Below the pieces are notes generated by a model. That model was not told the origin of the DNA, made no database searches, and worked only from the letters and a program-made list of their open reading frames with translations. Both the position numbers and the translations under genes were made by a program. A stretch of DNA of 43,591 nt. It comes from Candidatus Mediterraneibacter stercoripullorum (GTDB taxonomy: Bacteria > Bacillota > Clostridia > Lachnospirales > Lachnospiraceae). The stretch is taken from contig DXCZ01000018.1 in NCBI GenBank assembly GCA_019115765.1, positions 1-43,591 of the forward strand, in the 5' to 3' direction. Positions 35,761 through 43,567 of this stretch are shown here, in pieces (the first letter of the stretch is position 1; each line of letters starts with the position of its first letter).

Positions 35761-35806
35761 GAAAAAGTTCCGGGATCACGGCATTAGAGGATTCCGGAAC
35801 TTTTTC
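35761..35806 (+). terminator. Rho-independent terminator after the GH3 gene
   Basis: GAAAAAGTTCCGG (35761-35773) is the exact reverse complement of 35794-35806, a 13-bp stem with the T tract in its right arm. Confidence 0.92.
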
Positions 35807-35888
35807 TATAATGTTTCCCAAAAACAGAAATCCTACTTGAACAAAGCGAATATATGTGTTAAACTTACACAAAAGCATAAATTCTATT

Positions 35889-36001
35889 ATTCACAATATG
35901 TGAATCTCTGATATCTTGATTTTATCTTTGCGGTATTCAAATGCCGCTTTATCAGAAAATTCATGCTTTTATTTCCAATACACAGCAGGAGTTTTCTGAT
36001 A
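35889..36001. repeat. Cluster of short inverted repeats upstream of the Rpn-like gene
   Basis: Three inverted repeats lie in tandem in the 245-base gap before 36052: ATTCAC-AATAT-GTGAAT (35889-35905, perfect), GCGGTAT-caa-ATGCCGC (near 35931-35948, one wobble), and TATCAGAAAA (35950-35959) with TTTTCTGATA (35992-36001, perfect, 32-base loop). They may be operators, hairpins limiting read-through, or a remnant of a mobile element. No clear promoter was identified. Confidence 0.6.
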
Positions 36002-36051
36002 CGGTATCACAGAAGAAAATCTCCTGATCATGACAAGAAAAGGAGGTTTTC

Positions 36052-37050
36052 ATGGTAAGAAAGAAAAAACGGAATAAGAAACCTGACGGTAAGCAGAAGA
36101 CACTGCGCTGGCATTATGGATTTTACGCGGGAATACAGATTGAGTTCGGGGAAGAAAGCGACCAGCTGGATTTCAGACAGGAGGTTATCCTGGGAACTGA
36201 ACCTGTCCGGTCAGATATGATCATCATAAAGAAAGAACCTGGCAGGCCGATTCAAAAAAATATCGGCAGGATTTTCAGACGGTATAACATCATTGAGTAT
36301 AAAAGTCCGGATCACAGTCTGACAATCGCTGATTTTTACAAGGTATGTGCATATGCTTTTCTGTATAAATCCCTGGGGAAGAATAAAGTGATGATCGAGG
36401 ACATGACCATTTCTCTGTTCTGCAGCCATTATCCCCGCAAGCTGGTAAAGCATCTGAGAAAGATCTGGAATTTTACATTTGAGAAACAGTCAGAGGGAAT
36501 TTATATTGTGAAGGGAAGCGTCATACCGATCCAGATCATTCTGCTTCACCTTCTTCCTCAGGAAGAGAATATATGGCTCAGCAGCCTTACAAATCGGATG
36601 GAAGATATTACCACAGCAGAAAAACTGGCAGAGGCATATGAGCCGCATGTAAATGAGCCGTTATACCGACAGGTGATGGATCTGATCGTAGAAGCGAATG
36701 AAAAGATGTTCAGCAGGGAGGTTAAAGATATGAGCGAAGCACTTGCCAAAATATTTGAAGAAGTATGGAAAGACCGTGTGGACGAGATGAAAAGAAAGGC
36801 AGTGCGTGAGGGCCGTCAGGAGGGAATCCGCGAAGGCCGTCAGGAGGGAATCCGCGAAGGCCGTCAGGAAGGAATCTGTGAAGGTCTACAGTCGGTTCTG
36901 ATGGAGGTTCTGGGAGAACTGGGACCGGTTTCAATAAAACTTTACAGACGAATTTCAGATCAGAAGGATACAGAGACTCTCAAGCAGTGGAGCAGATTTG
37001 CCGCCACCGCCAAGAGTATTGAGGATTTTGAAAAGAAGATCTCCGTCTGA
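36052..37050 (+). CDS. Rpn-like PD-(D/E)XK nuclease-family protein
   Basis: 332 residues. A basic N-terminus (VRKKKRNKK) leads to a domain resembling the PD-(D/E)XK 'putative transposase' Rpn/PDDEXK_2 families. The likely active-site residues are D55 (RSDMIIIKK), E82 and K84 (IIEYKSPD). A helical region follows, and near residues 252-276 the 8-residue unit REGRQEGI occurs three times, as is common in this protein group. Rpn proteins are DNA endonucleases linked to recombination and, in some cases, phage defence; whether this copy cuts DNA is unknown. AAAAGGAGG precedes the start. It stands alone, downstream of a terminator and a cluster of inverted repeats. Confidence 0.75.
   Translation: MVRKKKRNKKPDGKQKTLRWHYGFYAGIQIEFGEESDQLDFRQEVILGTEPVRSDMIIIKKEPGRPIQKNIGRIFRRYNIIEYKSPDHSLTIADFYKVCAYAFLYKSLGKNKVMIEDMTISLFCSHYPRKLVKHLRKIWNFTFEKQSEGIYIVKGSVIPIQIILLHLLPQEENIWLSSLTNRMEDITTAEKLAEAYEPHVNEPLYRQVMDLIVEANEKMFSREVKDMSEALAKIFEEVWKDRVDEMKRKAVREGRQEGIREGRQEGIREGRQEGICEGLQSVLMEVLGELGPVSIKLYRRISDQKDTETLKQWSRFAATAKSIEDFEKKISV
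36805..36876 (+). repeat. Three 24-bp tandem repeats inside the Rpn-like gene
   Basis: Units at 36805-36828, 36829-36852 and 36853-36876 encode REGRQEGI three times and differ by only a few third-base changes; a degenerate fourth (CEGLQ) follows. The unit is a multiple of three, so copy number can change without frameshift. Confidence 0.92.
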
Positions 37051-37119
37051 AAGAAAACGGGACAAGGGACATTAGACATTCAGAGGCTGCGTGTGCCAAC
37101 TGAATGCCAATGTCATATT

Positions 37120-37851
37120 TTACAGAAATGCACCGTCAAATCCTATGATCTGTCCGGTCAGATACTCCGGCGCTTCTGCCAGCATGAGGATCATCTGTGC
37201 GGTCTCTTCCGGCGTGCCGAACCGGCCTGCAGGGACTTCCTCTGCAAGTTCCGCCCGCTCTTCCGGGTTCAGCCGGGCGTTCATTTCTGTATCGATCACC
37301 CCGCATGCGATGGCATTGACCTGGATGTTGCTGGGAGCAAGCTCTTTTGCAAGGGCTTTTGTCAGCCCGTGGACGCCGGATTTGGAAGCGGAGTAGGCTG
37401 CTTCGCAGGAGGCGCCGGATGTGCCCCACATGGAGGATACATTGATGATCTTTCCGGCTTTGCGGGAGACCATATAGGGGATTGCGGCCCGGCAGCAGTA
37501 GAAGACAGAGGAGAGATTCGTGCTGATCAGATCCTGCCACTGGCTGTCGGTCATATCTGTAAGGAGTCCGAACCAGGCAATCCCTGCGTTATTTACCAGT
37601 ACATCCAGTCCGCCGGCCCTTTTTTCTATAATATCAAAGATTCTGTGGACATCTTCCGGGTTTCCGACATCTCCGGGAACCATGGTGCAGCTCCCGCCGG
37701 AACGGAGTATCTTCCGGCTGAGATCCTCCAGCTGCGCTGCAGATTTCCGGCAGTTTATAAATACATGATATCCTGCGCCGGCAAATGCCAGCGCACAAGC
37801 CCGTCCGATTCCCCGGGATGAACCTGTGATCAATACAGTTTTGGAATTCAT
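37120..37851 (-). CDS. SDR-family NAD(P)-dependent oxidoreductase (FabG-like)
   Basis: 243 residues, the classical short-chain dehydrogenase length. The cofactor motif is TGSSRGIG, the structural motif NNAG, and the catalytic Tyr-Lys lies in AYSASKSGVHG with the upstream Ser in INVSSMWG. The C-terminus ending LTGQIIGFDGAFL is typical of 3-oxoacyl-ACP reductase-like enzymes. Substrate unknown; it is not in a fatty-acid cluster, so the fabG name is not used. The start at 37851 has AAAGGA 9 bases upstream; the longer frame adds residues unlike any SDR. It converges on the Rpn-like gene, with only a weak CATTCAG/CTGAATG hairpin (37077-37106) between them. Confidence 0.9.
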   Translation of the reverse strand: MNSKTVLITGSSRGIGRACALAFAGAGYHVFINCRKSAAQLEDLSRKILRSGGSCTMVPGDVGNPEDVHRIFDIIEKRAGGLDVLVNNAGIAWFGLLTDMTDSQWQDLISTNLSSVFYCCRAAIPYMVSRKAGKIINVSSMWGTSGASCEAAYSASKSGVHGLTKALAKELAPSNIQVNAIACGVIDTEMNARLNPEERAELAEEVPAGRFGTPEETAQMILMLAEAPEYLTGQIIGFDGAFL

Positions 37852-38181
37852 AGGCGTGTTCCTTTCTTTTTCAGATTCTCTGGAAATATGTATGTACTGT
37901 ATAGGAGTATAACAGAAAACATACGAACATAAAGAAGTATACCACACATACAGTACAAGATGCACCCATTTATAATTGACAGCTGTCTGTTCGACTTGAA
38001 TACGACAAATGAATCCAGCCGCCAGGGCAACACCGCTTTATAGCGGCCGCTCGAGACACATCTGAACGGACTCCATACCTTCAAAAAATGATACTTTTCC
38101 TTGTGCACATCATTCCAGTGTGTTAAGATTTTTATAGTATTTCAGAAGGTGCACGCTTGGAAATCGAGGAGGATAAAGCCG
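37852..38181. promoter_or_regulatory. Divergent intergenic region with an inverted repeat around the SDR promoter
   Basis: The gap between the SDR gene and the HD-domain gene has no coding potential. TGTACTGTAT (37893-37902) and ATACAGTACA (37948-37957) form a perfect 10-bp inverted repeat, and TATACT-like -10 words on the minus strand lie between or beside the arms, suggesting an operator for the SDR gene. A small CCGCT-TTAT-AGCGG hairpin sits near 38032-38046. AGGAGG before 38182 is the ribosome-binding site of the next gene. Confidence 0.4.
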
Positions 38182-38760
38182 ATGTCAAAAGTTGATGATG
38201 CCATGGTGTTTGCGACGAAGGCCCATGAGGGACAGTTCCGAAAGGGAACAAGAAGGCCGTATATCGTCCACCCCATTGAGGTGGCGGATATCGTGTCGGG
38301 GATGACGAAGGACGAGGACGTGATCTGTGCGGCAGTGCTGCACGACACCATAGAGGACTGCAAGGGCGTTACAAAAGACGTGCTGAAGCTTCAGTTTGGC
38401 GAGCGTGTGGCTGACATGGTTGGTCAGGAGAGCGAGGATAAGTCCAGGACCTGGGAGGAGAGAAAGGGAGCTACTATTACGAGACTGAAGGAGGCTTCTC
38501 TTCCGGTACAGATGATCGGACTGGCAGACAAGCTGTCAAATATGCGGGATATCGACAGAGATTATCCGGTCATGGGAGAATTGCTGTGGACCAGGTTCCG
38601 CATGCAGAGCAAGTCGGCGTTAGGATGGTATTACAAGGGGATCAGAGACGTGCTTGCAGAACGGTTTGCGGGAGTGCCGGCCTTTGAAGAGTACTGCCGG
38701 CTTATTGACAAGAATTTCGGCGCCGGTCCGGCGGATATGGACTGGAAGGAAGAGGGATGA
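38182..38760 (+). CDS. HD-domain (p)ppGpp hydrolase-like protein
   Basis: 192 residues with an HD phosphohydrolase domain of the RelA/SpoT/MESH1 type. The metal-binding motif is spread over RRPYIVHPIEVADIV, AAVLHDTIEDC and LADKLSNMRDI. It would remove the 3'-pyrophosphate of (p)ppGpp; there is no synthetase domain, so it resembles small alarmone hydrolases. The start at 38182 has AGGAGG 9 bases upstream; the longer frame adds a cysteine/aromatic leader without family features. A broken AraC gene follows 7 bases after the stop. Substrate other than (p)ppGpp cannot be excluded for this family. Confidence 0.88.
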   Translation: MSKVDDAMVFATKAHEGQFRKGTRRPYIVHPIEVADIVSGMTKDEDVICAAVLHDTIEDCKGVTKDVLKLQFGERVADMVGQESEDKSRTWEERKGATITRLKEASLPVQMIGLADKLSNMRDIDRDYPVMGELLWTRFRMQSKSALGWYYKGIRDVLAERFAGVPAFEEYCRLIDKNFGAGPADMDWKEEG

Positions 38761-38767
38761 TAGAAGG

Positions 38768-39576
38768 ATGCATCAGGAGCTGATCAGAGAGCTGGCGGTC
38801 ATTTCAGAGGAGGAGCAGAGAATCCTGGACGGACAGAAAGGGATCGACCAGCATATTTATATGGAAATACAGTGGTCCTGCAGGAGGGAGACCTCCTTTT
38901 TTTAAACCAGAACGCGGTACAGGAGATACTTCCTGCAGGGAAGGATGATATTGCGGTGAACTTTATCGTGCTGCCGGAGTTTTTCGATACGGCGTTCTTC
39001 ATGATGGGGGAGGAGGAAAACATGCTGAAGGACTTCCTGGCAGGGGCGCTGAGGGGCAGGGATGAGAAGATATCTTACATGTATTTCCATGTGTCAGATA
39101 TCCTGCCCGTCCAGAATCTGGTGGAAAATATGGTATGGACCATTTTCTATGATTCTCCCAATAAGCGCAGCTGCAATCAGATCACCATGGGGCTGATCTT
39201 CCTTCAGCTTCTGGACTGCATGGACAAGGCGGAGACCGGCGGCAGCAGGTTTGATACGGAGATCACAGGCGCGGTGCTGAGTTATATCAACGAGCATTAT
39301 AAGAACGGCAGCCTCTCGGAACTTGCCGCGGAGCTGAACTATGATGTGTACTGGCTGAGCCGGGAGATCCGGCGGAGAACCGGGAAGACTTGCAAGGAGC
39401 TGCTCATGGAGAAGCGGATGCAGCAGGCCAGGTATCTGCTGGAGAACAGTCAGATACCGGTGACAGATATCATCGAGTCCGTAGGGTATGACAATACCAG
39501 CTATTTCTACCGGAAGTTCAGGGAGAGATATGGAGTGAGCCCGAAGGAGTACCGGAAAAATACGCGCGGTTCATGA
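38768..39576 (+). pseudogene. AraC-family regulator with internal deletion and frameshift
   Basis: The reading frame starting at 38768 gives MHQELIRELAVISEEEQRIL...IDQHIYME, a recognisable AraC-family N-terminus, then stops at TTTTAA near 38903. From about 38872 another frame gives VVLQEGDLLFLNQNAVQEI and continues through the rest of the protein: the tail of the cupin domain and an intact double helix-turn-helix (LSELAAELNYDVYWLSREIRRRTG ... VTDIIESVGYDNTSYFYRKFRERYGVSPKEYRK). In full-length relatives, as I recall them, about 60 residues with the cupin HxHxYVE core separate these parts, so some 170-180 bases appear lost in a length not divisible by three. A GTG at 38872 could start a truncated protein with a DNA-binding domain but no complete sensor. 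Confidence 0.8.
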
Positions 39577-39597
39577 ATTGAACTGCGCGTATTTTTT
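39556..39597. terminator. Bidirectional terminator covering the stop codons of two convergent AraC genes
   Basis: A 17-bp stem (39556-39572 with 39580-39596, one wobble) has A5 at its left foot and a T tract at its right foot, so it works on both strands. The 7-base loop and inner stem contain the back-to-back stops of both genes (TCATGA, 39571-39576). Confidence 0.92.
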
Positions 39598-40554
39598 CGG
39601 TGATACTCCCACAGCCCTGGTGAATGCCTTCAGATAGTTGCTGTAGTCATTAAAGCCGCATGTCTCACAGGCTTCATTTACTGAATATCCCTGGCTGAGC
39701 AGAGACTTGGAAAGAGTGATCCGCTTGGCAGTGATGTACTTGTTGATGGTCGTCCCTGTGGCAGCCTTGAAGATCCGGCAGATGTAGGATGTACTCAGAT
39801 AGAAGTGGGAAGACAGTCTGTCCAGGGACAGGTCCTCCTGGATGTGGGTGTTGATGTAGGACAGGATCTCATCTACCTGAGTGTGATAACTTCCGGACTG
39901 GGGAAGGGGAGAGACGCCATGGGAGGATCCGCAGCTGACTGCAGACCTACCGGACGAGTCATCACCTGCACTGCTGTTCCCGGCGCCGGCAGATACTCGG
40001 TCGGCGTTGTCTGTATTGCCTGCCGCTGTGGATGCGTTCTGCCTGCAGCGGGCCTCGAATGCCCGGTTCAGGAACACCATCAGTTCCAGGAAGACGGCGT
40101 GGTCCAGGATATCCTCTCCCAGACCGCTGTTGTCCGGCAGCTTGTGGATGAAGTACATGAACCGGTTCTGCTCCTCGGGAGTCAGGTGCATCCGGTGGGG
40201 CATCTCTGTATCCCGGAAATGAAAGCACCGGCTCAGGTCCGTGGTCTCCGTGGACAGATGGCTTAAGAACTCCGGGTCAATAGACATGATGATCCGCTCA
40301 TGTTTCTGCTTGTCAATCTGGGTAAGATAGTGGCTCTCAAATTGATTGATCAGGAAAATGTCTCCGTCCATGATATCGTAGAAGCAGTTGTCGATCAGGA
40401 ACTGCTTTCCTCCGGAGATAGAATAATAGATCTCATAACAGTCATGGATGTGCATGTCCATGGCCTTCTCATCGTTATATAAATGCGCATAAGCAAAGGA
40501 ATGCTGCTCCATGCAGCGGCGCATGGACTCCTTGCAGGAAGGGCTTGGTTTCAT
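39571..40554 (-). CDS. AraC-family transcriptional regulator
   Basis: 327 residues. The N-terminal cupin sensor domain has HIHDCYEIYYSISGGKQFLID and GDIFLINQFESHY. The C-terminal pair of helix-turn-helix motifs is intact (LSLDRLSSHFYLSTSYICRIFKAATG and YSVNEACETCGFNDYSNYLKAFTRAVGVSPKKYAQ). Between them, about residues 170-215, is an unusual Ser/Gly/Ala/Asp-rich, low-complexity linker. AAGGAGGA lies about 8 bases before the start. It is divergent from kduI with 172 bases between, so it is the likely regulator of the kdu operon, probably responding to an unsaturated-uronate-derived sugar. Confidence 0.92.
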   Translation of the reverse strand: MKPSPSCKESMRRCMEQHSFAYAHLYNDEKAMDMHIHDCYEIYYSISGGKQFLIDNCFYDIMDGDIFLINQFESHYLTQIDKQKHERIIMSIDPEFLSHLSTETTDLSRCFHFRDTEMPHRMHLTPEEQNRFMYFIHKLPDNSGLGEDILDHAVFLELMVFLNRAFEARCRQNASTAAGNTDNADRVSAGAGNSSAGDDSSGRSAVSCGSSHGVSPLPQSGSYHTQVDEILSYINTHIQEDLSLDRLSSHFYLSTSYICRIFKAATGTTINKYITAKRITLSKSLLSQGYSVNEACETCGFNDYSNYLKAFTRAVGVSPKKYAQFNS

Positions 40555-40635
40555 GAAAAAATCCTCCTTATAAGGTGTTTGCGTTCATTATAATCTTACT
40601 GTTCAAAATTTACAAGATTTACATCAAAAAAAGAC

Positions 40636-40664
40636 GAGAAATGGAATAAAACGAATGATATACT
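40636..40664 (+). promoter_or_regulatory. Candidate kdu operon promoter
   Basis: TATACT (40659-40664) is a good -10, but the -35 position (40636-40641, GAGAAA) is poor, as expected for an activator-dependent promoter. The divergent AraC gene is 82 bases away. A small ACTCT/AGAGT hairpin and a GCCGG/CCGGT hairpin lie in the leader, and ACAAGGAGG precedes the kduI start. Confidence 0.45.
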
Positions 40665-40726
40665 CTCTTTAGAGTCAAGAAAAAGGGCCGGCGGAAGACC
40701 GGTCATTCTTACAAGGAGGTTTTAAC

Positions 40727-41590
40727 ATGGAAGTCAGAACAGCAGCTTCACCGAAGGATGTGAAGCACTACACAACGGACAGGCTGAGAGAAGAGTTCCT
40801 CGTTCAGAATCTGTTCCAGGCGGACAAGATCAATCTTGTTTACAGCCATATCGACCGTATCATTACAGGAGCAGCAGTTCCGGTAAATGAAAAGCTTGAT
40901 CTGACCGCAGGGGACGAGCTCCGCGCGGAGTATTTCCTTCAGAGAAGAGAGATGGGACTGATCAACATCGGCGGCGACGGAATCGTTACCGTTGACGGAA
41001 GGGTATACGAGATCAATGCAAGAGACGGAATGTATATCGGAAGAGGCTCAAAGGACATTTCATTTGAGAGCAAGGATTCCGCAAATCCGGCAAAGTTCTA
41101 TCTGAACAGCGCACCCGCACATGTAGCGTACCCGACTGTACACATCAAACCGGAAGGAGAGCCGGAAGAGGGTGTTGTGATCATCAAAGATGAGAACAAG
41201 GTTGAGTGCGGAACACTGGAAGACGCAAACCACAGAATCATCAATAAATACATCGTGACAAACCAGGTACAGAGCTGCCAGCTTGCCATGGGAATGACCA
41301 GACTGATGCCGGGAAGTGTATGGAACACTATGCCGTCCCACACCCATGACAGACGTATGGAAGTTTATCTGTACTTCGACATGGCTGACGATGCATTTGT
41401 CGTACATTACATGGGAGAACCCCAGGAGACAAGACACATCATCATGCACAATGAAGAGGCCGTTATCTCCCCGAGCTGGTCCATCCATTCCGGATGCGGA
41501 TCCCGTGCTTACACATTCATCTGGGGAATGTGCGGAGAGAACCAGGACTACGATGATATGGACAATATCGCAAACAAGGATCTGAGATAA
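40727..41590 (+). CDS. kduI: 5-dehydro-4-deoxy-D-glucuronate isomerase
   Basis: 287 residues, a bicupin isomerase of family KduI. It converts 5-keto-4-deoxyuronate, released from unsaturated uronates made by pectate or glycosaminoglycan lyases, into 3-deoxy-D-glycero-2,5-hexodiulosonate. The N-terminal EVRTAASPKDVKHYTTDRLREEFLV and metal-binding SHTHDRRMEVYLYF and SWSIHSGCG segments are diagnostic. Cytoplasmic. It is the first gene of a three-gene operon, followed after 26 bases by the next enzyme of the same route, and divergent from an AraC regulator. Confidence 0.96.
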   Translation: MEVRTAASPKDVKHYTTDRLREEFLVQNLFQADKINLVYSHIDRIITGAAVPVNEKLDLTAGDELRAEYFLQRREMGLINIGGDGIVTVDGRVYEINARDGMYIGRGSKDISFESKDSANPAKFYLNSAPAHVAYPTVHIKPEGEPEEGVVIIKDENKVECGTLEDANHRIINKYIVTNQVQSCQLAMGMTRLMPGSVWNTMPSHTHDRRMEVYLYFDMADDAFVVHYMGEPQETRHIIMHNEEAVISPSWSIHSGCGSRAYTFIWGMCGENQDYDDMDNIANKDLR

Positions 41591-41616
41591 AACGAAAAGA
41601 AAAGGAGAGAAAGAAC

Positions 41617-42408
41617 ATGGTAAATTTTTCACTGGAAGGTAAAATCGCACTTGTAACAGGCGCTACTTACGGAATCGGATTTGCAATCGCAACTGCATAC
41701 GCAGAAGCAGGCGCTACAATCTGTTTCAACGATATCAATCAGGAGAAGGTTGATATGGGAATGGCTTCCTACAAAGAGAAAGGCATCGATGCTCACGGAT
41801 ATGTGTGCGATGTGACAGATGACGAGCAGGTTAAGGCAATGGTAGCTAAGATCAACGAGGAAGTAGGCGTCATCGACATCCTTGTAAACAACGCCGGCAT
41901 CATCATGAGAAAGCCCATGCTCGAGATGGAGGCATCCGAGTTCCGCAAAGTCATCGACGTTGACCTGAACGCTCCGTTCATCGTTTCCAAGGCAGTGATC
42001 CCGGGAATGATCGAGAAAGGACACGGCAAGATCATCAACATCTGCTCCATGATGAGTGAGCTCGGCCGTGAGACGGTATCTGCATACGCAGCTGCAAAGG
42101 GCGGCCTGAAGATGCTTACAAGAAATATCTGCTCCGAGTACGGCGAGCACAACATCCAGTGCAACGGTATCGGACCCGGATACATCGCTACACCTCAGAC
42201 AGCTCCCCTTCGTGAGCGCCAGGCTGACGGAAGCAGACATCCGTTCGATCAGTTTATTGTATCCAAGACACCGGCTGCAAGATGGGGCAATCCGGAAGAC
42301 CTGCAGGGACCGGCTGTATTCCTTGCTTCTGATGCTTCTGATTTCGTTAACGGACACATCCTGTATGTGGATGGCGGAATCCTTGCATACATCGGCAAAC
42401 AGCCGTAA
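41617..42408 (+). CDS. kduD: SDR dehydrogenase, KduD / gluconate 5-dehydrogenase type
   Basis: 263 residues. The Rossmann motif is TGATYGIG, with NNAG and the catalytic SAYAAAKGG. The insertion TPQTAPLRERQADGSRHPFDQFIVSKTPAARWG is typical of the KduD/gluconate-5-dehydrogenase branch of the SDR family. Next to kduI the likely reaction is NADH-dependent reduction of the hexodiulosonate to 2-keto-3-deoxygluconate. Sequence alone does not separate KduD from gluconate 5-dehydrogenase; the symbol rests on context. AAAGGAGAG precedes the start. KDG kinase and aldolase genes are not in the window. Confidence 0.87.
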   Translation: MVNFSLEGKIALVTGATYGIGFAIATAYAEAGATICFNDINQEKVDMGMASYKEKGIDAHGYVCDVTDDEQVKAMVAKINEEVGVIDILVNNAGIIMRKPMLEMEASEFRKVIDVDLNAPFIVSKAVIPGMIEKGHGKIINICSMMSELGRETVSAYAAAKGGLKMLTRNICSEYGEHNIQCNGIGPGYIATPQTAPLRERQADGSRHPFDQFIVSKTPAARWGNPEDLQGPAVFLASDASDFVNGHILYVDGGILAYIGKQP

Positions 42409-42416
42409 TCGGACAT

Positions 42417-43235
42417 ATGTTAACAGCAGCGAGAACACACGATTACGGCAGACAGTCTGTTGACGGACTGGCAGAGCTGCTCAGGTCGGAAGGGATCGAT
42501 GCGGCTCAGCTTGTCCTGCCAAAGGCATTCACAGAGATCAGTTCCTATGAGGAAGTGACTCCTGCTCTCCTGGAGCGGATCCGGCGGAATTTCGACGACG
42601 CCGGTGTCAGGATCCACATCCTTGGATGCTATATGGATCTGGGAAACCCGAATCCGGATGTGAGAAGGAACGCAGTAGAGACATTTAAGAAATGTCTGGC
42701 GTGGAAAAAGATCCTGGGAGCGTCCATCGTCGGAACAGAGACCGCCTATCCCCGCCTCAGCCGGGAGGAGAAGAAGGTCTGGTACCCGTGTATGATGGAC
42801 AGTATCGCCCGCCTTGTAGAAGAGGCAGAGCGTCTGGATACGGACATGGCTCTGGAACCGGTGTACTGGCATCCTCTGGAGGATCTGAACACAACGGCGG
42901 CCGTGTTTGATAAGATGAACAGCAGCCATCTGAAAATGATCTTCGATCCTGCAAATGTGCTGGAACATCCCGAGATCGATCAGGAAGCATACTGGAAGGA
43001 ATGGCTGGATACCCTTGGCGACAGGATCGAGGCAGTGCATATGAAGGACTTCGTGGAAGGCCCTCAGAAGGAATACTGTCCGGTCCTCCTGGGCGAAGGC
43101 GTGATCCGCTACGATACCATTATCCGCTGGCTGAAAGAGCATAAGCCGGACATCGTCATCGTGCGGGAGGAACTGGATCCGGCACATGCGTCAGAAGAGC
43201 TGGCATATATGCATCGGCTGTGGGAACGGTGCTGA
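42417..43235 (+). CDS. Sugar phosphate isomerase/epimerase-like TIM-barrel protein
   Basis: 272 residues of the xylose-isomerase-like TIM barrel (AP endonuclease 2) superfamily. Typical pieces are IHILGCYMDLGNPNPDVRRNAVETFKKCL, VGTETAYPR, MALEPVYWHPLEDL, LKMIFDPANVLEHPE, EAVHMKDFVEG and the closing IVIVREELDP. The conserved Glu, His and Asp residues that bind the metal in isomerases and epimerases of this fold are recognisable. The reaction is unknown; its position suggests processing of a uronate-derived sugar. Only 8 bases separate it from kduD and no good ribosome-binding site is visible (CGGACAT), so translation probably depends on coupling. Confidence 0.82.
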   Translation: MLTAARTHDYGRQSVDGLAELLRSEGIDAAQLVLPKAFTEISSYEEVTPALLERIRRNFDDAGVRIHILGCYMDLGNPNPDVRRNAVETFKKCLAWKKILGASIVGTETAYPRLSREEKKVWYPCMMDSIARLVEEAERLDTDMALEPVYWHPLEDLNTTAAVFDKMNSSHLKMIFDPANVLEHPEIDQEAYWKEWLDTLGDRIEAVHMKDFVEGPQKEYCPVLLGEGVIRYDTIIRWLKEHKPDIVIVREELDPAHASEELAYMHRLWERC

Positions 43236-43340
43236 GAATGGCAGAGTGCATTTTCGGATTGCCTGTGTATTCCTGTGAAGCCTGCAGATTACAGGCTGGA
43301 TCATTTTACAGATATTGCGGTAAAAAATAAAATATTGCGC

Positions 43341-43378
43341 AGAAAAAGGAGGTTTGTGTCTGCAGACCTTCTTTTTTT
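43341..43378 (+). terminator. Rho-independent terminator of the kdu operon
   Basis: AGAAAAAGGAGGT (43341-43353) pairs with ACCTTCTTTTTTT (43366-43378, one wobble) around a 12-base loop, ending in seven T. The AGGAGG inside is part of the stem and precedes no start codon. Confidence 0.85.
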
Positions 43379-43465
43379 GACGTGTCCGGAAAATGTCAGT
43401 TCGTGCAAGCAATGCACCCGCTTGCCAGATACACCCCATTCGTGATTTCGTACAAAACAGAAGAA

Positions 43466-43553
43466 TATATCAGATGTGGGATGACTCCCGCCTCTATAGG
43501 CGGTGAGTGACAAATCAGTATCAGTGGCGGGTGTCAATCCCCCATCTGATATA
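43466..43553. repeat. Long imperfect hairpin C
   Basis: TATATCAGATG (43466-43476) pairs exactly with 43543-43553. After a bulged T the stem continues with GGGAT/ATCCC, GAC/GTC and CCCGCC/GGCGGG, about 25 pairs in all, around a loop of roughly 33 bases. An alternative inner hairpin CCGCC-TCTATA-GGCGG is possible. It lies after the kdu terminator, in a 356-base gap (43236-43591) without genes. The position at an operon end parallels inverted repeats A and B. Confidence 0.75.
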
Positions 43554-43567
43554 CGCTCCGCGAGGCT

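Noticed and set aside
36805-36876. Regular direct repeats resembling a CRISPR-like array
   Set aside because: Repeats are contiguous without spacers, in frame inside a coding gene, and encode a repeated octapeptide.
38043-38055. GCGGCCGCTCGAG, adjoining NotI and XhoI sites that could suggest vector sequence
   Set aside because: The flanks are ordinary AT-balanced intergenic sequence and part of the site belongs to a natural CCGCT/AGCGG hairpin; no other cloning sites, primers or vector genes are nearby.
43348-43353. AGGAGG as a ribosome-binding site for a downstream gene
   Set aside because: It forms the left arm of a good terminator and no start codon with an open frame follows at the right distance.
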